Of a stretch of 64,000 nucleotides of DNA, positions 1 to 10,669 are shown in pieces (position 1 is the stretch's first letter; every line of letters begins with the position of its first letter). Source of the stretch: Flagellimonas pacifica (lineage in GTDB: Bacteria > Bacteroidota > Bacteroidia > Flavobacteriales > Flavobacteriaceae); NCBI RefSeq assembly GCF_900215465.1, contig NZ_OBEH01000002.1, positions 840,427 through 904,426 of the forward strand. The letters are read 5' to 3'. The translations under genes were made by a program, and so were the position numbers. Under the pieces are notes generated by a model that was not told the DNA's origin, did no database searches, and worked only from the letters and a program-made list of their open reading frames with translations.

Positions 1-174
1 CCCAAATTGGTAGATTATGCGGTGCGAATCCCTCCGGGAAGTAATTCTGATGCCCTTTGTGAGACCATAATCACTTGGCAGACCAAGGACAAGGATTTTA
101 CTACCCGAGGACTGGATTCAGATCAGACCGTATCTGCCATAAAAGCAACCGAAAAAATGCTCAACCTTGTTTAA
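1..174 (+). CDS. leuA: 2-isopropylmalate synthase, C-terminal fragment (cut by window edge)
   Basis: The last 57 codons of a gene entering from the left edge, ending at a TAA. The peptide contains PPGSNSDALCETIITW and ends in KATEKMLNLV. This fits the C-terminal dimerisation/regulatory domain of LeuA, which condenses acetyl-CoA with 2-oxoisovalerate in leucine synthesis and carries the leucine feedback site. Identification rests on the short tail and on leuB following 117 bp downstream on the same strand. The catalytic TIM barrel lies outside the window, so its integrity cannot be judged. A homocitrate or citramalate synthase tail would look similar, but the leuB neighbour favours LeuA. Confidence 0.75.
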   Translation, partial: PKLVDYAVRIPPGSNSDALCETIITWQTKDKDFTTRGLDSDQTVSAIKATEKMLNLV

Positions 175-291
175 AATTCAATGTGCAATGACCAATAAAC
201 AATGAGCAACCAACAAACCCCATTCACCTTAACCTTTCATCCTGCGCACACAACAACTTATAATTGATAACTGATAATTGACCACTGAATA

Positions 292-1347
292 ATGAAATTA
301 AATATAGCCCTTTTAGCCGGAGACGGAATTGGACCAGAAGTAATAGATCAAGCCGTAAAAGTATCTGACGCAGTTGCAAAAAAGTTCAACCATGAAATTA
401 ATTGGACACCTGCCTTGACAGGCGCTGCCGCCATTGATGCCGTTGGAGAGCCTTACCCGGACGAAACACACGAAGTTTGCGCCAAAGCTGATGCCGTATT
501 GTTTGGCGCTATCGGTCACCCACGTTTTGACAATGATCCATCTGCCAAGGTACGTCCAGAACAAGGTCTGCTGAAAATGCGCCAAAAACTGGGTCTTTTT
601 GCCAATGTGCGCCCAACCTTTACCTTTCCATCATTGGTGGACAAATCACCTTTAAAAAGAGAACGTATTGAAGGTACTGATCTAATTATTCTGCGTGAGC
701 TAACCGGAGGCGTGTATTTTGGTGAACGCGGAAGAAAAGATAACGGGAACACCGCATTTGACACCATGACCTACCAACGCTTTGAAATTGAGCGTTTGGC
801 CCGCAAAGGATTTGAAATGGCCCTAAAGCGAGGTAAGAAATTGTGCTGTGTGGACAAAGCCAATGTCTTGGAGGCTTCACGACTTTGGCGTGAGACCGTA
901 CAGGCTATGGAAAAGGAATACCCAGATGTGGAAGTATCGTACGAATTTGTTGATGCCGTTGCCATGAGATTGATTCAATGGCCCAAAGGATATGATGTTA
1001 TTATTACCGCTAATCTTTTCGGTGATATTTTAACTGATGAAGCTTCCGTTATATCGGGCTCCATGGGATTGATGCCATCTTCTTCTCTTGGTAGTGATGT
1101 TTCTTTGTATGAACCTATCCATGGATCATACCCTCAAGCAGCTGGAAAGGACATTGCCAATCCTCTGGCAACCGTATTGTCTGCGGCAATGTTATTTGAA
1201 GATTTCAACTTAAAAGAAGAAGCTGAAGCCATTAGGGCAGTGGTAAACAAATCACTTGCCGAAGGTGTGGTCACCGAAGACCTTTCCGAAGGAAGCAAAG
1301 CTTACAAAACCAGTGAGGTTGGTGATTGGTTGGCAGTCAACATCTAA
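292..1347 (+). CDS. leuB: 3-isopropylmalate dehydrogenase
   Basis: LeuB oxidises and decarboxylates 3-isopropylmalate to 2-oxoisocaproate with NAD+, the third step of leucine synthesis, in the cytoplasm. The 351-residue length is normal. Family marks are visible: N-terminal LLAGDGIGPEVI, the substrate-binding LRELTGGVYFGERG, the YEFVDAVAMRL segment, and the NAD-binding GSMGLMPSSSLG followed by EPIHGSYPQAAGKDIANP. The ATG at 292 is preceded by an A-rich stretch with no Shine-Dalgarno sequence, as usual in this phylum. It lies downstream of leuA in the same direction, so the two are probably one leu operon, and it is followed by a strong bidirectional terminator shared with the converging gapN gene. 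Confidence 0.96.
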   Translation: MKLNIALLAGDGIGPEVIDQAVKVSDAVAKKFNHEINWTPALTGAAAIDAVGEPYPDETHEVCAKADAVLFGAIGHPRFDNDPSAKVRPEQGLLKMRQKLGLFANVRPTFTFPSLVDKSPLKRERIEGTDLIILRELTGGVYFGERGRKDNGNTAFDTMTYQRFEIERLARKGFEMALKRGKKLCCVDKANVLEASRLWRETVQAMEKEYPDVEVSYEFVDAVAMRLIQWPKGYDVIITANLFGDILTDEASVISGSMGLMPSSSLGSDVSLYEPIHGSYPQAAGKDIANPLATVLSAAMLFEDFNLKEEAEAIRAVVNKSLAEGVVTEDLSEGSKAYKTSEVGDWLAVNI

Positions 1348-1365
1348 TTTCATTTAAATATAGTA

Positions 1366-1398
1366 AGAAAAATGGCCTCCAATGGAGGCCATTTTTCT
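1366..1398. terminator. Bidirectional rho-independent terminator between leuB and gapN
   Basis: A perfect 15-bp stem (AGAAAAATGGCCTCC at 1366-1380 pairing with 1384-1398) with a 3-nt loop. The G+C core is flanked by A and T runs on both sides, so it can serve the rightward leuB and the leftward gapN transcripts. Confidence 0.9.
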
Positions 1399-1436
1399 AT
1401 CTAGTAAACAGCACTAGTTTGAACTTATCAAAAAAG

Positions 1437-3026
1437 CTACAAAATATAATCCGTGCCCAAAAAATTGCTCACTTTGGCTTCTAACAACTGTTCAATGGTT
1501 TCATTGTTCAAATCATTGTCCTTAAAGGCTACAAAAGTCCGTATAGAAAATGATCGTAAAGCATCATGCACACTCAAAGTGGATTGGGCGGAGTCTTTTC
1601 TACCCGTAAATGGATACACATCTGGTCCACGTTGGCAAGAACTGTTCAGGTTTACCCTGCATACCAAATTTGCAAGCGTATCAATAAGTGGGGATAAGGT
1701 ATACACATCCTTACCAAACAAGCTCACCTGTTGTCCGTAATTGGATGCTGCCATATCATCCAATGGTTCTTCAATATCTTTAAATGAAACTACAGGTATT
1801 ACAGGTCCAAATTGCTCCTCTTGGTAAACCCTCATATCTTTAGATACGGGATACAACACCGCTGGCCAGATGAAATTATCAGATGGCTCCCCTCCTTTTT
1901 TGTTATACACTTTAGCTCCCTTTTCTTTGGCATCATCCAACAATTCTTGAATGTACGCCGGTTTTCCAGGTTCAGGAAGCGGGGTCAACTGGGCACTTTC
2001 ATCCCATGGGTTACCAAATTTTAAAGTATCAACCACTGCCGAGAATCGTTTCAGGAACTCGTCCTTGACATCCTCATGCACATAAATGACTTTAAGTGCA
2101 GTGCAACGCTGTCCGTTGAAGGACAATGTTCCCGAAATACATTCCTTGATGGTCAAATCCAAATCTGCATCAGGAAGAATAATTGCAGGATTTTTAGCTT
2201 CTAACCCTAAAACCAATCTTAATCTATTACTTTTTGGATGCTGGTCCTGTAAAGCATTGGCAGATTTACTGTTTCCAATTAATGCCAACACATCTACCCT
2301 ACCAGTTTTCATGATGGGTGCAGCCACGGCCCTCCCTCGTCCAAACAATATATTTACCACTCCTTTGGGAAAACTGCTCTGAAACGCCTCTAAAAGTGGA
2401 GTAATTAATAGTACACCGTGTTTTGCCGGTTTAAAAATGGCCGTGTTCCCCATAATCAATGCAGGAATCAGCAAAGCAAAAGTCTCATTCAATGGGTAAT
2501 TATAGGGCCCCAAGCAAAGCACCACACCTAAAGGCCCTCTTCTTATATGGGCATAAACCCCATCATGCTTCTGGAATTTGGCAGAATCACGATCCAATTG
2601 CTTATAATCCTCAATGGTATCGTAAATATATTCAACGGTACGGTCAAATTCCTTTCTAGAGTCTGGTAATGACTTTCCAATCTCCCACATCAATAATTTG
2701 ACCACTTCTTCCCGTTTCCCCTCCATTTTTTTAACGAAAGATTCCATACATTCAATACGGTCCTTTACTTTCATGGTGGGCCAAACCCCTTGTCCTTGAG
2801 CATAAGCGTGAGTGGCGGCATCCAATGCCTCCATAGCTTCTGGCTCACCCATATCTGGAATACTTCCCAGTACGGTATGCGCATAAGTATCAGTTGATGA
2901 TATGGTAGAAATTACTTCGGAATTCTTTCCTTTCCATTCGCGAAGTTCCCCATCAACCAAATAAGTGGTTTGGTGGATTCGCTCTTTTACTTGAAACTCT
3001 TCTGGTATGGTAATTGTCTTTTGCAT
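1437..3026 (-). CDS. gapN: NADP-dependent glyceraldehyde-3-phosphate dehydrogenase (GapN-type ALDH)
   Basis: Aldehyde dehydrogenase superfamily member; the non-phosphorylating GapN type oxidises glyceraldehyde 3-phosphate directly to 3-phosphoglycerate and yields NADPH. Visible marks are the cofactor-binding GPYNYPLNE and FKPAKHG, the catalytic glutamate in [10 protein letters not shown], and the nucleophile Cys in [11 protein letters not shown] start it at the ATG ending at 3026 ([11 protein letters not shown], 529 aa). The reading frame is open a further 30 codons upstream, but that extension is hydrophobic and AT-rich and the family begins near MQKT. It stands alone between the leu and ilv operons and converges on leuB. 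Superfamily is certain; GapN rather than another ALDH is inferred from overall resemblance. Confidence 0.87.
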   Translation of the reverse strand: MQKTITIPEEFQVKERIHQTTYLVDGELREWKGKNSEVISTISSTDTYAHTVLGSIPDMGEPEAMEALDAATHAYAQGQGVWPTMKVKDRIECMESFVKKMEGKREEVVKLLMWEIGKSLPDSRKEFDRTVEYIYDTIEDYKQLDRDSAKFQKHDGVYAHIRRGPLGVVLCLGPYNYPLNETFALLIPALIMGNTAIFKPAKHGVLLITPLLEAFQSSFPKGVVNILFGRGRAVAAPIMKTGRVDVLALIGNSKSANALQDQHPKSNRLRLVLGLEAKNPAIILPDADLDLTIKECISGTLSFNGQRCTALKVIYVHEDVKDEFLKRFSAVVDTLKFGNPWDESAQLTPLPEPGKPAYIQELLDDAKEKGAKVYNKKGGEPSDNFIWPAVLYPVSKDMRVYQEEQFGPVIPVVSFKDIEEPLDDMAASNYGQQVSLFGKDVYTLSPLIDTLANLVCRVNLNSSCQRGPDVYPFTGRKDSAQSTLSVHDALRSFSIRTFVAFKDNDLNNETIEQLLEAKVSNFLGTDYIL

Positions 3027-3280
3027 GAGCCTATTTTTTTGGATTGATATTTTATCAAAGCCGATATTAAACAGCAAAACTAACACAAAAAAGCTTGAAA
3101 AACCCTTTATTTTCAAAGGTTTACCAACGCAAACGTTTTAGTAGGGCCTTTATAAAAAATGTTAGTGAATTTGTGATATGGGTAGCACCAAGGTTTCTTC
3201 TTCAAAAAAGAAAAAGCATTTAAAATACCCGTAAAAAATATTAAAAAGCAGAACAAATCTTACCCTCAAACAATAAAAAA

Positions 3281-4546
3281 TCAAACCAAATATTGAAAGA
3301 GATCAGGTTTATCGTTTAAATAGTCCCCATAGAAGTTGTTTGTTTTCATTCTCTGGATAAGAGGTTCCAAGTCTTTGGAAGATTTTAGTTCTATTCCTAC
3401 CACTGCAGGTGCATTTTCCCTGCTTGATTTTTTGGAATATTCAAAATGGGTGATATCGTCGTTTGGACCCAAAATATCGGCCACAAATTCTTTTAAGGCC
3501 CCAGGGCGCTGTGGGAAACGGATAATAAAATAGTGCTTTAGATTGCCATATAGCAAAGCACGTTCTTTGATTTCAGCAGTTCTAGTAATATCGTTATTGC
3601 TCCCGCTAACTATACAGACTATATTTTTCCCTTTTATTTCCTCCGCAAAATCATCCAACGTAGCTGTAGTCAATGCACCGGCAGGTTCCACAACAATAGC
3701 ATCTCTATTATACAGCTCTAAAATAGTTTGACATACCTTTCCTTCGGGAACGGTCACCATTTTGTGCAGGTTATCCCTACAGATGGGAAAGGTGTATTTT
3801 CCAACTTTCTGCACGGCAGCTCCATCAATGAACTTATCAATTTGTGAAAGCTGCACTAACTCTCCTTTTTCAATGGAAGTTTTCATGGAGGGTGCTCCAG
3901 CAGGCTCAACACCTATAATTTTTGTCTTTGGTGACAAAGCCTTGAAAGTGGCGCAAAGTCCAGAAGCCAAACCTCCTCCTCCTACTGCAACAAAGATGTA
4001 ATCAATTGAGTCTTTTGCCTGTTCTAACAACTCCAAACCAATCGTTGCCTGACCTTCAATGGTTTTGGGGTCATCAAAAGGATGGACAAAGGTCTTCTCC
4101 TCCTGTTTGCAATGTATTTCCGCAGCTTTTTGGGAATCATCAAATGTATCGCCTTCCAAGATTATCTGCACCCAATCCCCTCCAAACATTTTAGTTTGGT
4201 CTATCTTTTGTCTAGGTGTCACCACGGGCATATAAATAGTGCCCTGTACCTTTAAATGGTTGCATGCAAAGGCTACACCTTGAGCATGGTTGCCAGCACT
4301 GGCACAGATTACTCCTTTTTGCAGTTCTTCCTTGGCAAGCGAACTGATTTTATTGAACGCTCCGCGAATTTTATAGCTACGGACACGGTGCAAATCTTCT
4401 CTTTTTAAAAAAATGTTGGCTCCGTATTGCTTAGAATAGCGGATATTTTGCTGCATCGGTGTTTGGTCGGCTATTAGTTTAATAGTCTCTGCAGCCTTAT
4501 AAATATCCGCTATTTCTGGAAAATATGTTATCGCTGTCCCTTTCAT
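3281..4546 (-). CDS. ilvA: Threonine dehydratase (biosynthetic, short form with C-terminal regulatory domain)
   Basis: PLP enzyme that deaminates threonine to 2-oxobutyrate, committing carbon to isoleucine. The PLP lysine sits in RSYKIRGAFNKI (about residue 57), followed by SAGNHAQGVAFAC and the glycine-rich phosphate loop VGGGGLASGL. Residues from about 335 (HYFIIRFPQRPGALKEFV) form an ACT-like regulatory domain. The 421-aa length matches the single-domain-regulated form, not the longer E. coli type with two ACT-like domains. It is the last gene of the leftward ilv operon, 28 bp after ilvC. No clear terminator is visible after its stop. Confidence 0.95.
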   Translation of the reverse strand: MKGTAITYFPEIADIYKAAETIKLIADQTPMQQNIRYSKQYGANIFLKREDLHRVRSYKIRGAFNKISSLAKEELQKGVICASAGNHAQGVAFACNHLKVQGTIYMPVVTPRQKIDQTKMFGGDWVQIILEGDTFDDSQKAAEIHCKQEEKTFVHPFDDPKTIEGQATIGLELLEQAKDSIDYIFVAVGGGGLASGLCATFKALSPKTKIIGVEPAGAPSMKTSIEKGELVQLSQIDKFIDGAAVQKVGKYTFPICRDNLHKMVTVPEGKVCQTILELYNRDAIVVEPAGALTTATLDDFAEEIKGKNIVCIVSGSNNDITRTAEIKERALLYGNLKHYFIIRFPQRPGALKEFVADILGPNDDITHFEYSKKSSRENAPAVVGIELKSSKDLEPLIQRMKTNNFYGDYLNDKPDLFQYLV

Positions 4547-4574
4547 AAGGTACTATCAGCGGTGTTTACCTCTT

Positions 4575-6050
4575 TTATACAATTGGTTTCATGGCAGTCA
4601 TGGACTCACGTAACCTTGCTCCAACAACTTCAACAGGGTGCTCGCGCAATGCCTTGTTTATTGCAATAAGTTTTACATTGTCCACACCATTATCTCCTCC
4701 TTCGCCATAATGCTTTCCAATAATGTCAGTATCCACTGTTTTCATGAAATCCGTTAACAAAGGTTTACATGCATGGTCAAACAAATAACAACCGTATTCT
4801 GCCGTATCTGAAATCACACGGTTCATTTCAAAAAGTTTCTTTCTAGCAATGGTATTTGCAATCAATGGTGTTTCATGCAAAGATTCGTAGTAAGCAGATT
4901 CCCCAATGATTCCTGATTCGGTCATGGTCTCATAGGCCAACTCAACACCTGATTTTACCATAGCCACCATCAATACACCATTATCGTAGAATTCTTGTTC
5001 AGAAATCTCGTCACTTCCGGCCGGAGTCTTTTCAAAAGCAGTTTCACCAGTAGCTGATCTCCAATCCAAAAGGTTTTTGTCACCATTGGCCCAATCTTCC
5101 ATCATTGTTTTAGAAAAATGTCCGCTCATGATGTCATCCATATGCTTTTGGAACAAGGGACGCATGATGTCTTTCAATTCTTCAGCCAATTCAAATGCCT
5201 GAATTTTTGCCGGATTGGACAATCTGTCCATCATATTGGTTATTCCACCATGCTTTAGTCCTTCTGTAATGGTTTCCCATCCATATTGAATCAATTTGGA
5301 AGCATATCCAGCATCTATTCCTTTTTCCAGCATTTTATCAAAACATAGGATAGATCCTGTTTGTAAAAGTCCACATAAAATGGTTTGTTCCCCCATTAAA
5401 TCGGACTTTACTTCTGCAACAAAAGATGATTCCAATACTCCTGCTTTATGCCCTCCTGTACCAGCGGCATAAGCTTTGGCTTGCTCCAAACCTTTACCTT
5501 CCGGGTCATTTTCCGGATGCACAGCAATAAGCGTAGGCACACCAAAACCTCTTTTATATTCTTCACGTACTTCAGAACCTGGGCTTTTGGGAGCAACCAT
5601 GATTACCGTTAAGTCCTCACGTACCTGCATACCTTCTTCCACAATATTGAATCCATGGGAATAGGACAACGTAGCTCCTTTTTTCATCAAAGGCATTACG
5701 GTACTCACCACATTTGTGTGCTGCTTATCTGGAGTTAGGTTGATTACCAAATCGGCTGTTGGAATCAACTCTTCGTAGGTGCCTACTGTGAAATTGTTCT
5801 CCTTGGCATTTTTATAGGACTGCCTTTGTTCTTTTATAGCAGCTTCACGAAGGGCATAAGAGATGTCCAAACCAGAATCTCTCATATTAAGACCTTGGTT
5901 AAGCCCCTGAGCTCCACATCCCACAATTACAATTTTTTTCCCTTTTAATGCAGTTACACCATCCGTAAATTCGCTGGCATCCATAAACCTGCACTTTCCC
6001 AATTGTTCCAACTTATCACGTAGTGATAGTGTATTAAAATAATTTGTCAT
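4575..6050 (-). CDS. ilvC: Ketol-acid reductoisomerase (NADP+), class II long form
   Basis: IlvC isomerises and reduces 2-acetolactate or 2-aceto-2-hydroxybutyrate with NADPH and Mg2+, second common step of valine and isoleucine synthesis. The Rossmann motif is [17 protein letters not shown] near residue 45, and the [10 protein letters not shown] and [15 protein letters not shown] segments follow. At 491 residues it equals the class II enzymes with a duplicated helical domain (E. coli type) and not the roughly 340-aa class I form. It is 27 bp downstream of ilvN in the same direction and upstream of ilvA, inside the ilv operon. Confidence 0.97.
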   Translation of the reverse strand: MTNYFNTLSLRDKLEQLGKCRFMDASEFTDGVTALKGKKIVIVGCGAQGLNQGLNMRDSGLDISYALREAAIKEQRQSYKNAKENNFTVGTYEELIPTADLVINLTPDKQHTNVVSTVMPLMKKGATLSYSHGFNIVEEGMQVREDLTVIMVAPKSPGSEVREEYKRGFGVPTLIAVHPENDPEGKGLEQAKAYAAGTGGHKAGVLESSFVAEVKSDLMGEQTILCGLLQTGSILCFDKMLEKGIDAGYASKLIQYGWETITEGLKHGGITNMMDRLSNPAKIQAFELAEELKDIMRPLFQKHMDDIMSGHFSKTMMEDWANGDKNLLDWRSATGETAFEKTPAGSDEISEQEFYDNGVLMVAMVKSGVELAYETMTESGIIGESAYYESLHETPLIANTIARKKLFEMNRVISDTAEYGCYLFDHACKPLLTDFMKTVDTDIIGKHYGEGGDNGVDNVKLIAINKALREHPVEVVGARLRESMTAMKPIV

Positions 6051-6077
6051 TTTCAGTTTTTGATTTGTGCTATTATT

Positions 6078-6605
6078 TTATTGATTTTGAAATTCTTCCA
6101 ATATTTCGGTGATAGGCATTCTGGCTTTACTAACTGCAATTCTACCTGAACGTACAAATTGCATGATTCCATATGGTTCCAAAGCATCGTGCATTTCATC
6201 AACCTCATGTCTGCGCCCTGTCTTGGCCAAAACAAAAAAGTCTCGAGCCACGGTAACAATCTGTGAATTGCTCTCTTTTATGATATTCTGGATTTGACGT
6301 TCATCAAAAAGAAGATCGGATGCAATTTTGAACAATGCAGATTCCTGATAGATTGTTTCATCATCTACATGGTAAAAAGCTCTTATTACTTCAATCTGTT
6401 TCTCTATTTGACCCACAATCTTTCTAGTACTATCCTCCGTCATGAAAACCACAATTGTGAATTTAGAAATACCTTCTATTTCTGATTTGGAGACATTTAA
6501 ACTCTCTATATTAATATGTCTTTTTAAAAATATTCCAGATATTCTATTTAATAATCCAACATTATTTTCTGAATAAACCGATATGGTATACCACTGTTTT
6601 TCCAT
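6078..6605 (-). CDS. ilvN: Acetolactate synthase small (regulatory) subunit
   Basis: Regulatory subunit of acetohydroxyacid synthase, which carries valine feedback control and boosts the IlvB catalytic subunit. The N-terminal ACT domain is seen in YTISVYSENNVGLLNRISGIF and the conserved IESLNVSKSEIEGISKFTIVV. The C-terminal half has the family's KTGRRHEVDEMHDALEPYGIMQFVRSGRIAVSK. I choose the ATG ending at 6605 (MEKQWYTIS, 175 aa). A longer open frame begins with a non-ATG codon seven residues upstream, inside the preceding gene. Unusually, a methyltransferase gene separates it from ilvB, with only 1 bp between that gene's stop and this ATG. Confidence 0.94.
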   Translation of the reverse strand: MEKQWYTISVYSENNVGLLNRISGIFLKRHINIESLNVSKSEIEGISKFTIVVFMTEDSTRKIVGQIEKQIEVIRAFYHVDDETIYQESALFKIASDLLFDERQIQNIIKESNSQIVTVARDFFVLAKTGRRHEVDEMHDALEPYGIMQFVRSGRIAVSKARMPITEILEEFQNQ

Positions 6606-6606
6606 A

Positions 6607-7188
6607 TTATTTTGTTTTGACAGCAACTATGATTCCTGTTGACCAGTCCATTTTTGTGATTGTAAAATCCTTCTTTGTTTCTAAAATTTCAATAAGCTCA
6701 TTAGCTTTTTGCTCGTGACCTTCAGGCCAATTTGGTTGCTTGATCATATCATCGATTACATAGAACCCTCCCACATTAAGCAATTTCAAGGTTTTGTCTA
6801 AAAGACTGTACTTTCCAGGCCAGGCATCAGCAAAAATCAAATCAAATTTATTACCATTATACTTCGGCAACCATTTTTCACCATCCTCGCAAATCAATTG
6901 AAGTCTTTTTTCTTCTCCGAAAAACTCTTTTGCTATTTGTATAAGTTCTTGGTCATTATCAATGCTAATAATGCTAGAGTTTTTGTCCATCCCTTCTAGC
7001 ATCCAAGCCAATGAAAGACCTATTCCCGTTCCCAACTCCAAAAAATTTCCTTCCGGTTTAGAGGCTACGAGTGTTTTTAAAAATGTCCCAATGTACAAAT
7101 CAGAAGGCATGGTAAAACCAATTTCCTCTGACTTGCAACGCAATTGTGGATACATTTTGGGAGCATCCAAGATATTTGCCTGATTCAT
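6607..7188 (-). CDS. Class I SAM-dependent methyltransferase (O-methyltransferase-like) embedded in the ilv operon
   Basis: A 193-residue Rossmann methyltransferase. Motif I is FLELGTGIGLSLAWML (near residue 50), the acidic end of strand 2 is ISIDNDQELI, and the strand-4 segment is DLIFADAWPGKY, followed by the strand-5 VGGFYVIDDM. It resembles the catechol/caffeoyl-CoA O-methyltransferase-like group, but the substrate cannot be read from sequence. It is wedged between ilvB (1 bp gap) and ilvN (1 bp gap) on the same strand, so it is almost certainly co-transcribed and possibly translationally coupled with the two acetolactate synthase subunits. Either it acts on a pathway-linked metabolite or it is a hitch-hiker; nothing here decides between these. 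Confidence 0.85.
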   Translation of the reverse strand: MNQANILDAPKMYPQLRCKSEEIGFTMPSDLYIGTFLKTLVASKPEGNFLELGTGIGLSLAWMLEGMDKNSSIISIDNDQELIQIAKEFFGEEKRLQLICEDGEKWLPKYNGNKFDLIFADAWPGKYSLLDKTLKLLNVGGFYVIDDMIKQPNWPEGHEQKANELIEILETKKDFTITKMDWSTGIIVAVKTK

Positions 7189-7189
7189 C

Positions 7190-8923
7190 TTATTTTAATC
7201 TGATATCAGATACAGAGGCTCCCGATGGAATCATTGGGAACACATTATCTTCTTTCTCTACCCTTACTTCCAAAAAGTATGGGTCTTTGGATGCTATCAT
7301 CTCGTTAACCGCATCTACAAGCTCAGAACGTTCAACAACTCTTCGTGATTTAATATGATAGCCTTCGGCTATTTTAACAAAATCTGGGTTGGTCATTACC
7401 GTTGAAGCATAACGACTCTCAAAGAACAATTCTTGCCATTGACGTACCATTCCCAAATGTTCATTATTGAGTACCACAATTTTAACAGGAACGTTGTGCT
7501 GAAAGATGACTCCAAGTTCCTGAATCGTCATCTGATAACCACCGTCTCCAATTATCGCCACTACTTCTCGCTCCATGGCCCCCATCTTGGCACCAATAGC
7601 AGCTGGTAGTGCAAATCCCATGGTTCCCAATCCACCAGAAGTAATATTACTTTTGGTTTGCTTGAACTTAGCATATCTACAGGCCATCATTTGGTGTTGG
7701 CCAACATCACTTACAATTACGGCTTTATGCCCAGAAGCTAAATTGATTTGCTCTATCACTTCAGGCATGGTAAGTCCTTCCTTTGTTGGTTTCAAGCTAT
7801 TCTTTATTACGGCTTCATATTCGATTTCATATTTTTTATCGAATTCCGCCCTCCACTCCTTATGCTCGTTATCATTAATCAGCGGCAACAATAGTTTTAA
7901 GGTCTCCTTTGCATTACCCAAAACAGCCAAATCTGCTGGTACATTCTTGTTGACTTCCGCAGGGTCTATTTCAAAATGGATGACTTTTGCTTGCTTGGCA
8001 TAAGTATCCAAACTGCCTGTAACCCTGTCATCAAAACGCATACCTATTGCAATGAGCAAATCACATTCATTGGTCAACACATTGGGAGCATAATTACCAT
8101 GCATTCCAACCATCCCGACATTAAGAGGGTGGTCAGTGTCCATTGCCGAAAGGCCTAAAATTGTCCATGCAGCAGGTATTCCCGCTTTTTCTACCAAAGC
8201 TTTAAGTTGTGCTTCGGCTTCACCTAAAATAACACCTTGACCAAAAACAATATATGGTTTTTTAGCGCTGTTAATCATGTCAGCAGCAGTCTCAATAGCC
8301 TTCACATCCGGCTTTGGAACAGGTTTGTAACTTCTTACCCCTGTACATTTTTCGTATACAAAGTCCAACTCATCAAATTGAGCATTCTTAGTGATATCCA
8401 CCAATACTGGTCCTGGCCTTCCCGACCTTGCAATATAGAATGCCTTTGCCATGATTTCTGGAATTTCGCTGGCCTTTGTTATCTGGTAATTCCATTTGGT
8501 TACCGGAGTGGAAATTCCAACAATATCAGTTTCCTGAAAGGCATCCGACCCCAATAAGTGTCTTGGAACTTGTCCAGTAATACATACCATTGGCGTAGAA
8601 TCAATCTGAGCATCTGCAATTCCTGTAACCAAATTTGTGGCACCCGGCCCTGAAGTTGCCATTGCCACTCCAACTTTTCCACTTACTCTTGCATAACCTT
8701 GAGCAGCATGGGTGGCGCCTTGTTCATGTCTTGCCAAAATATGCGTTAACTTATCCTGAAACTTGTAAAGTTCATCATAAACGGGCATAATTGCTCCTCC
8801 AGGATAACCATATATAAGGTCGACTCCTTCTGCTAGCAAACAATGTATAATAGCTTCAGCCCCGCTAATTTTCATAGCGGATTTTTTAATTGTTCCTGTC
8901 TTTTTTTCTTTTAGTGTTTCCAT
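7190..8923 (-). CDS. ilvB: Acetolactate synthase large (catalytic) subunit
   Basis: ThDP/FAD/Mg2+ enzyme that joins two pyruvates, or pyruvate and 2-oxobutyrate, to the acetohydroxy acids of the valine, leucine and isoleucine pathways. The ThDP-activating glutamate lies in LARHEQGATHAAQGYAR and the ThDP-Mg motif runs from GDGGYQMTIQEL to VVLNN. The C-terminus VFPMIPSGASVSDI is family-like. The start is set at the ATG ending at 8923 (METLKEKK, 577 aa); a TTG six codons upstream is also open but less likely. It follows ilvD by 69 bp in the operon controlled by the leader described at 10.9 kb. Confidence 0.96.
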   Translation of the reverse strand: METLKEKKTGTIKKSAMKISGAEAIIHCLLAEGVDLIYGYPGGAIMPVYDELYKFQDKLTHILARHEQGATHAAQGYARVSGKVGVAMATSGPGATNLVTGIADAQIDSTPMVCITGQVPRHLLGSDAFQETDIVGISTPVTKWNYQITKASEIPEIMAKAFYIARSGRPGPVLVDITKNAQFDELDFVYEKCTGVRSYKPVPKPDVKAIETAADMINSAKKPYIVFGQGVILGEAEAQLKALVEKAGIPAAWTILGLSAMDTDHPLNVGMVGMHGNYAPNVLTNECDLLIAIGMRFDDRVTGSLDTYAKQAKVIHFEIDPAEVNKNVPADLAVLGNAKETLKLLLPLINDNEHKEWRAEFDKKYEIEYEAVIKNSLKPTKEGLTMPEVIEQINLASGHKAVIVSDVGQHQMMACRYAKFKQTKSNITSGGLGTMGFALPAAIGAKMGAMEREVVAIIGDGGYQMTIQELGVIFQHNVPVKIVVLNNEHLGMVRQWQELFFESRYASTVMTNPDFVKIAEGYHIKSRRVVERSELVDAVNEMIASKDPYFLEVRVEKEDNVFPMIPSGASVSDIRLK

Positions 8924-8992
8924 AAGACTCACCCCATTCAATTTCGACTAAATTGATAGTTTAGGGATTTTATAATTAAATATTTCCTATTT

Positions 8993-10669
8993 CTAAAATT
9001 CATCAGTAACACAACCTTGAGCTGCCGATGAAACTGATCTTGCGTATTTATACAGTACTCCCTTTTTGAATTTCAATTCAGGTTGAACCCATGCAGCCTT
9101 TCTTACTTCTAATTCTTCATCAGATACGTTAACATTAATAGTATTTGTTTCAGCATCGATGGTAATAATATCACCATCTTCAACTAAACCAATTACTCCT
9201 CCTTCTTGTGCTTCTGGTGATATATGCCCAACCACAAAACCATGTGTTCCTCCAGAAAAACGACCATCTGTAATCAATGCAACCTCTTTACCTAAACCAG
9301 CTCCCATTATAGCTGCTGTTGGTTTAAGCATTTCTGGCATTCCAGGACCTCCTTTTGGTCCTTCATAACGGATTACCACTACGTCTCCTTTTTTTACCAG
9401 ACCGGTTCTTATCCCGTCATTTGCATCATATTCACTATTAAATACCTTTGCGGTTCCTTTAAATAATAGTCCTTCTTTACCAGTAATCTTAGCAACAGAA
9501 CCATTTTGGGCCAAGTTACCGTACAACATACGTAGGTGACCTGTTTCTTTTATAGGATTATCCAAAGACCTGATCACATCTTGGTTATCTTCTAAATCTG
9601 GAACATCTTTAAGGTTTTCGGCCAATGTTTTTCCAGTCACGGTCAAGCAATCTCCATGTAGTAATCCATTTTGCAACAGATATTTTAGAACCGCTGGTGT
9701 TCCTCCTACCCTATGCACATCTTCCATCAAATATTTACCACTTGGTTTTAAATCGGCAATAAATGGAGTAGTATCACTTATATGTTGAAAATCTTGTAGG
9801 GTAAATTCAATATCCGCAGCACGTGCTATAGCCAAAAAGTGAAGTACAGCATTTGTAGAGCCTCCCATTATTGTAACTAAACGAATAGCATTTTCCAAGG
9901 ATTTTCTTGTGACAATATCCAACGGTTTTATATTGTGCTCTAAAAGATAGCGCATCTGCTTTCCTGCAGCAATACACTCTTTCTCCTTATCTGAACCGAT
10001 AGCCGGATTAGAAGAGTTATAAGGCAAGGACATTCCCAATGCTTCTATAGCGGATGCCATGGTATTAGCCGTGTACATTCCACCACAGGCACCAGCTCCG
10101 GGAATAGACTTCTTAATTATACTTTTAAACTCACCTTCTTCCATGGTGCCAGCCACCTTCTCCCCCCACGCTTCAAAAGCAGAGACAATATCTAATTTTC
10201 TGGTATTATGGCAACCTGAAGCGATTGTACCTCCGTAAATCAAGATAGCAGGTCTGTTTAGACGAATCATGGCCATTAATGCTCCTGGCATGTTTTTATC
10301 ACAACCTACAACAGTGACAAGGGCATCGTAAGACATCCCCTGAACAACAGTTTCCATGGAGTCTGCAATGATATCTCGAGAAGGCAAAGAAAATCTCATA
10401 CCTGGTGTTCCCATAGAGATTCCATCACTAACTCCAATAGTATTAAAGATTAAACCAACTGTTTCTTTAGAGTTTACCCCTTCCTTAACCAGTTTGGCCA
10501 AATCATTTAAATGCATATTACAAGGGTTGCCCTCGTATCCAGTACTGGCAATACCAACCAATGGTTTGTTAAAATCTTCGTCTTTAAATCCAATTCCATA
10601 TAACATGGCTTGTGCAGCCGGCTGCGTAGGGTCTTGTGTTACATTTTTACTATACTTGTTCAATTCCAT
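8993..10669 (-). CDS. ilvD: Dihydroxy-acid dehydratase
   Basis: IlvD dehydrates 2,3-dihydroxy-isovalerate and its methyl homologue to the oxo acids, using an iron-sulfur cluster. Cluster-ligand cysteines are visible in [12 protein letters not shown] and [18 protein letters not shown], with a further family motif in [14 protein letters not shown]. The C-terminal [22 protein letters not shown] and [11 protein letters not shown] are typical. The 558-aa length fits. It is the first structural gene of the leftward ilv operon, and roughly 195 nt separate its ATG from the attenuator hairpin, implying a long 5' leader RNA. Confidence 0.97.
   Translation of the reverse strand: MELNKYSKNVTQDPTQPAAQAMLYGIGFKDEDFNKPLVGIASTGYEGNPCNMHLNDLAKLVKEGVNSKETVGLIFNTIGVSDGISMGTPGMRFSLPSRDIIADSMETVVQGMSYDALVTVVGCDKNMPGALMAMIRLNRPAILIYGGTIASGCHNTRKLDIVSAFEAWGEKVAGTMEEGEFKSIIKKSIPGAGACGGMYTANTMASAIEALGMSLPYNSSNPAIGSDKEKECIAAGKQMRYLLEHNIKPLDIVTRKSLENAIRLVTIMGGSTNAVLHFLAIARAADIEFTLQDFQHISDTTPFIADLKPSGKYLMEDVHRVGGTPAVLKYLLQNGLLHGDCLTVTGKTLAENLKDVPDLEDNQDVIRSLDNPIKETGHLRMLYGNLAQNGSVAKITGKEGLLFKGTAKVFNSEYDANDGIRTGLVKKGDVVVIRYEGPKGGPGMPEMLKPTAAIMGAGLGKEVALITDGRFSGGTHGFVVGHISPEAQEGGVIGLVEDGDIITIDAETNTINVNVSDEELEVRKAAWVQPELKFKKGVLYKYARSVSSAAQGCVTDEF

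Noticed and set aside
3027..3116. 30-codon N-terminal extension of gapN resembling a signal sequence
   Set aside because: It is AT-rich, not part of the cytoplasmic enzyme family, and the homologous start [11 protein letters not shown] has its own ATG.
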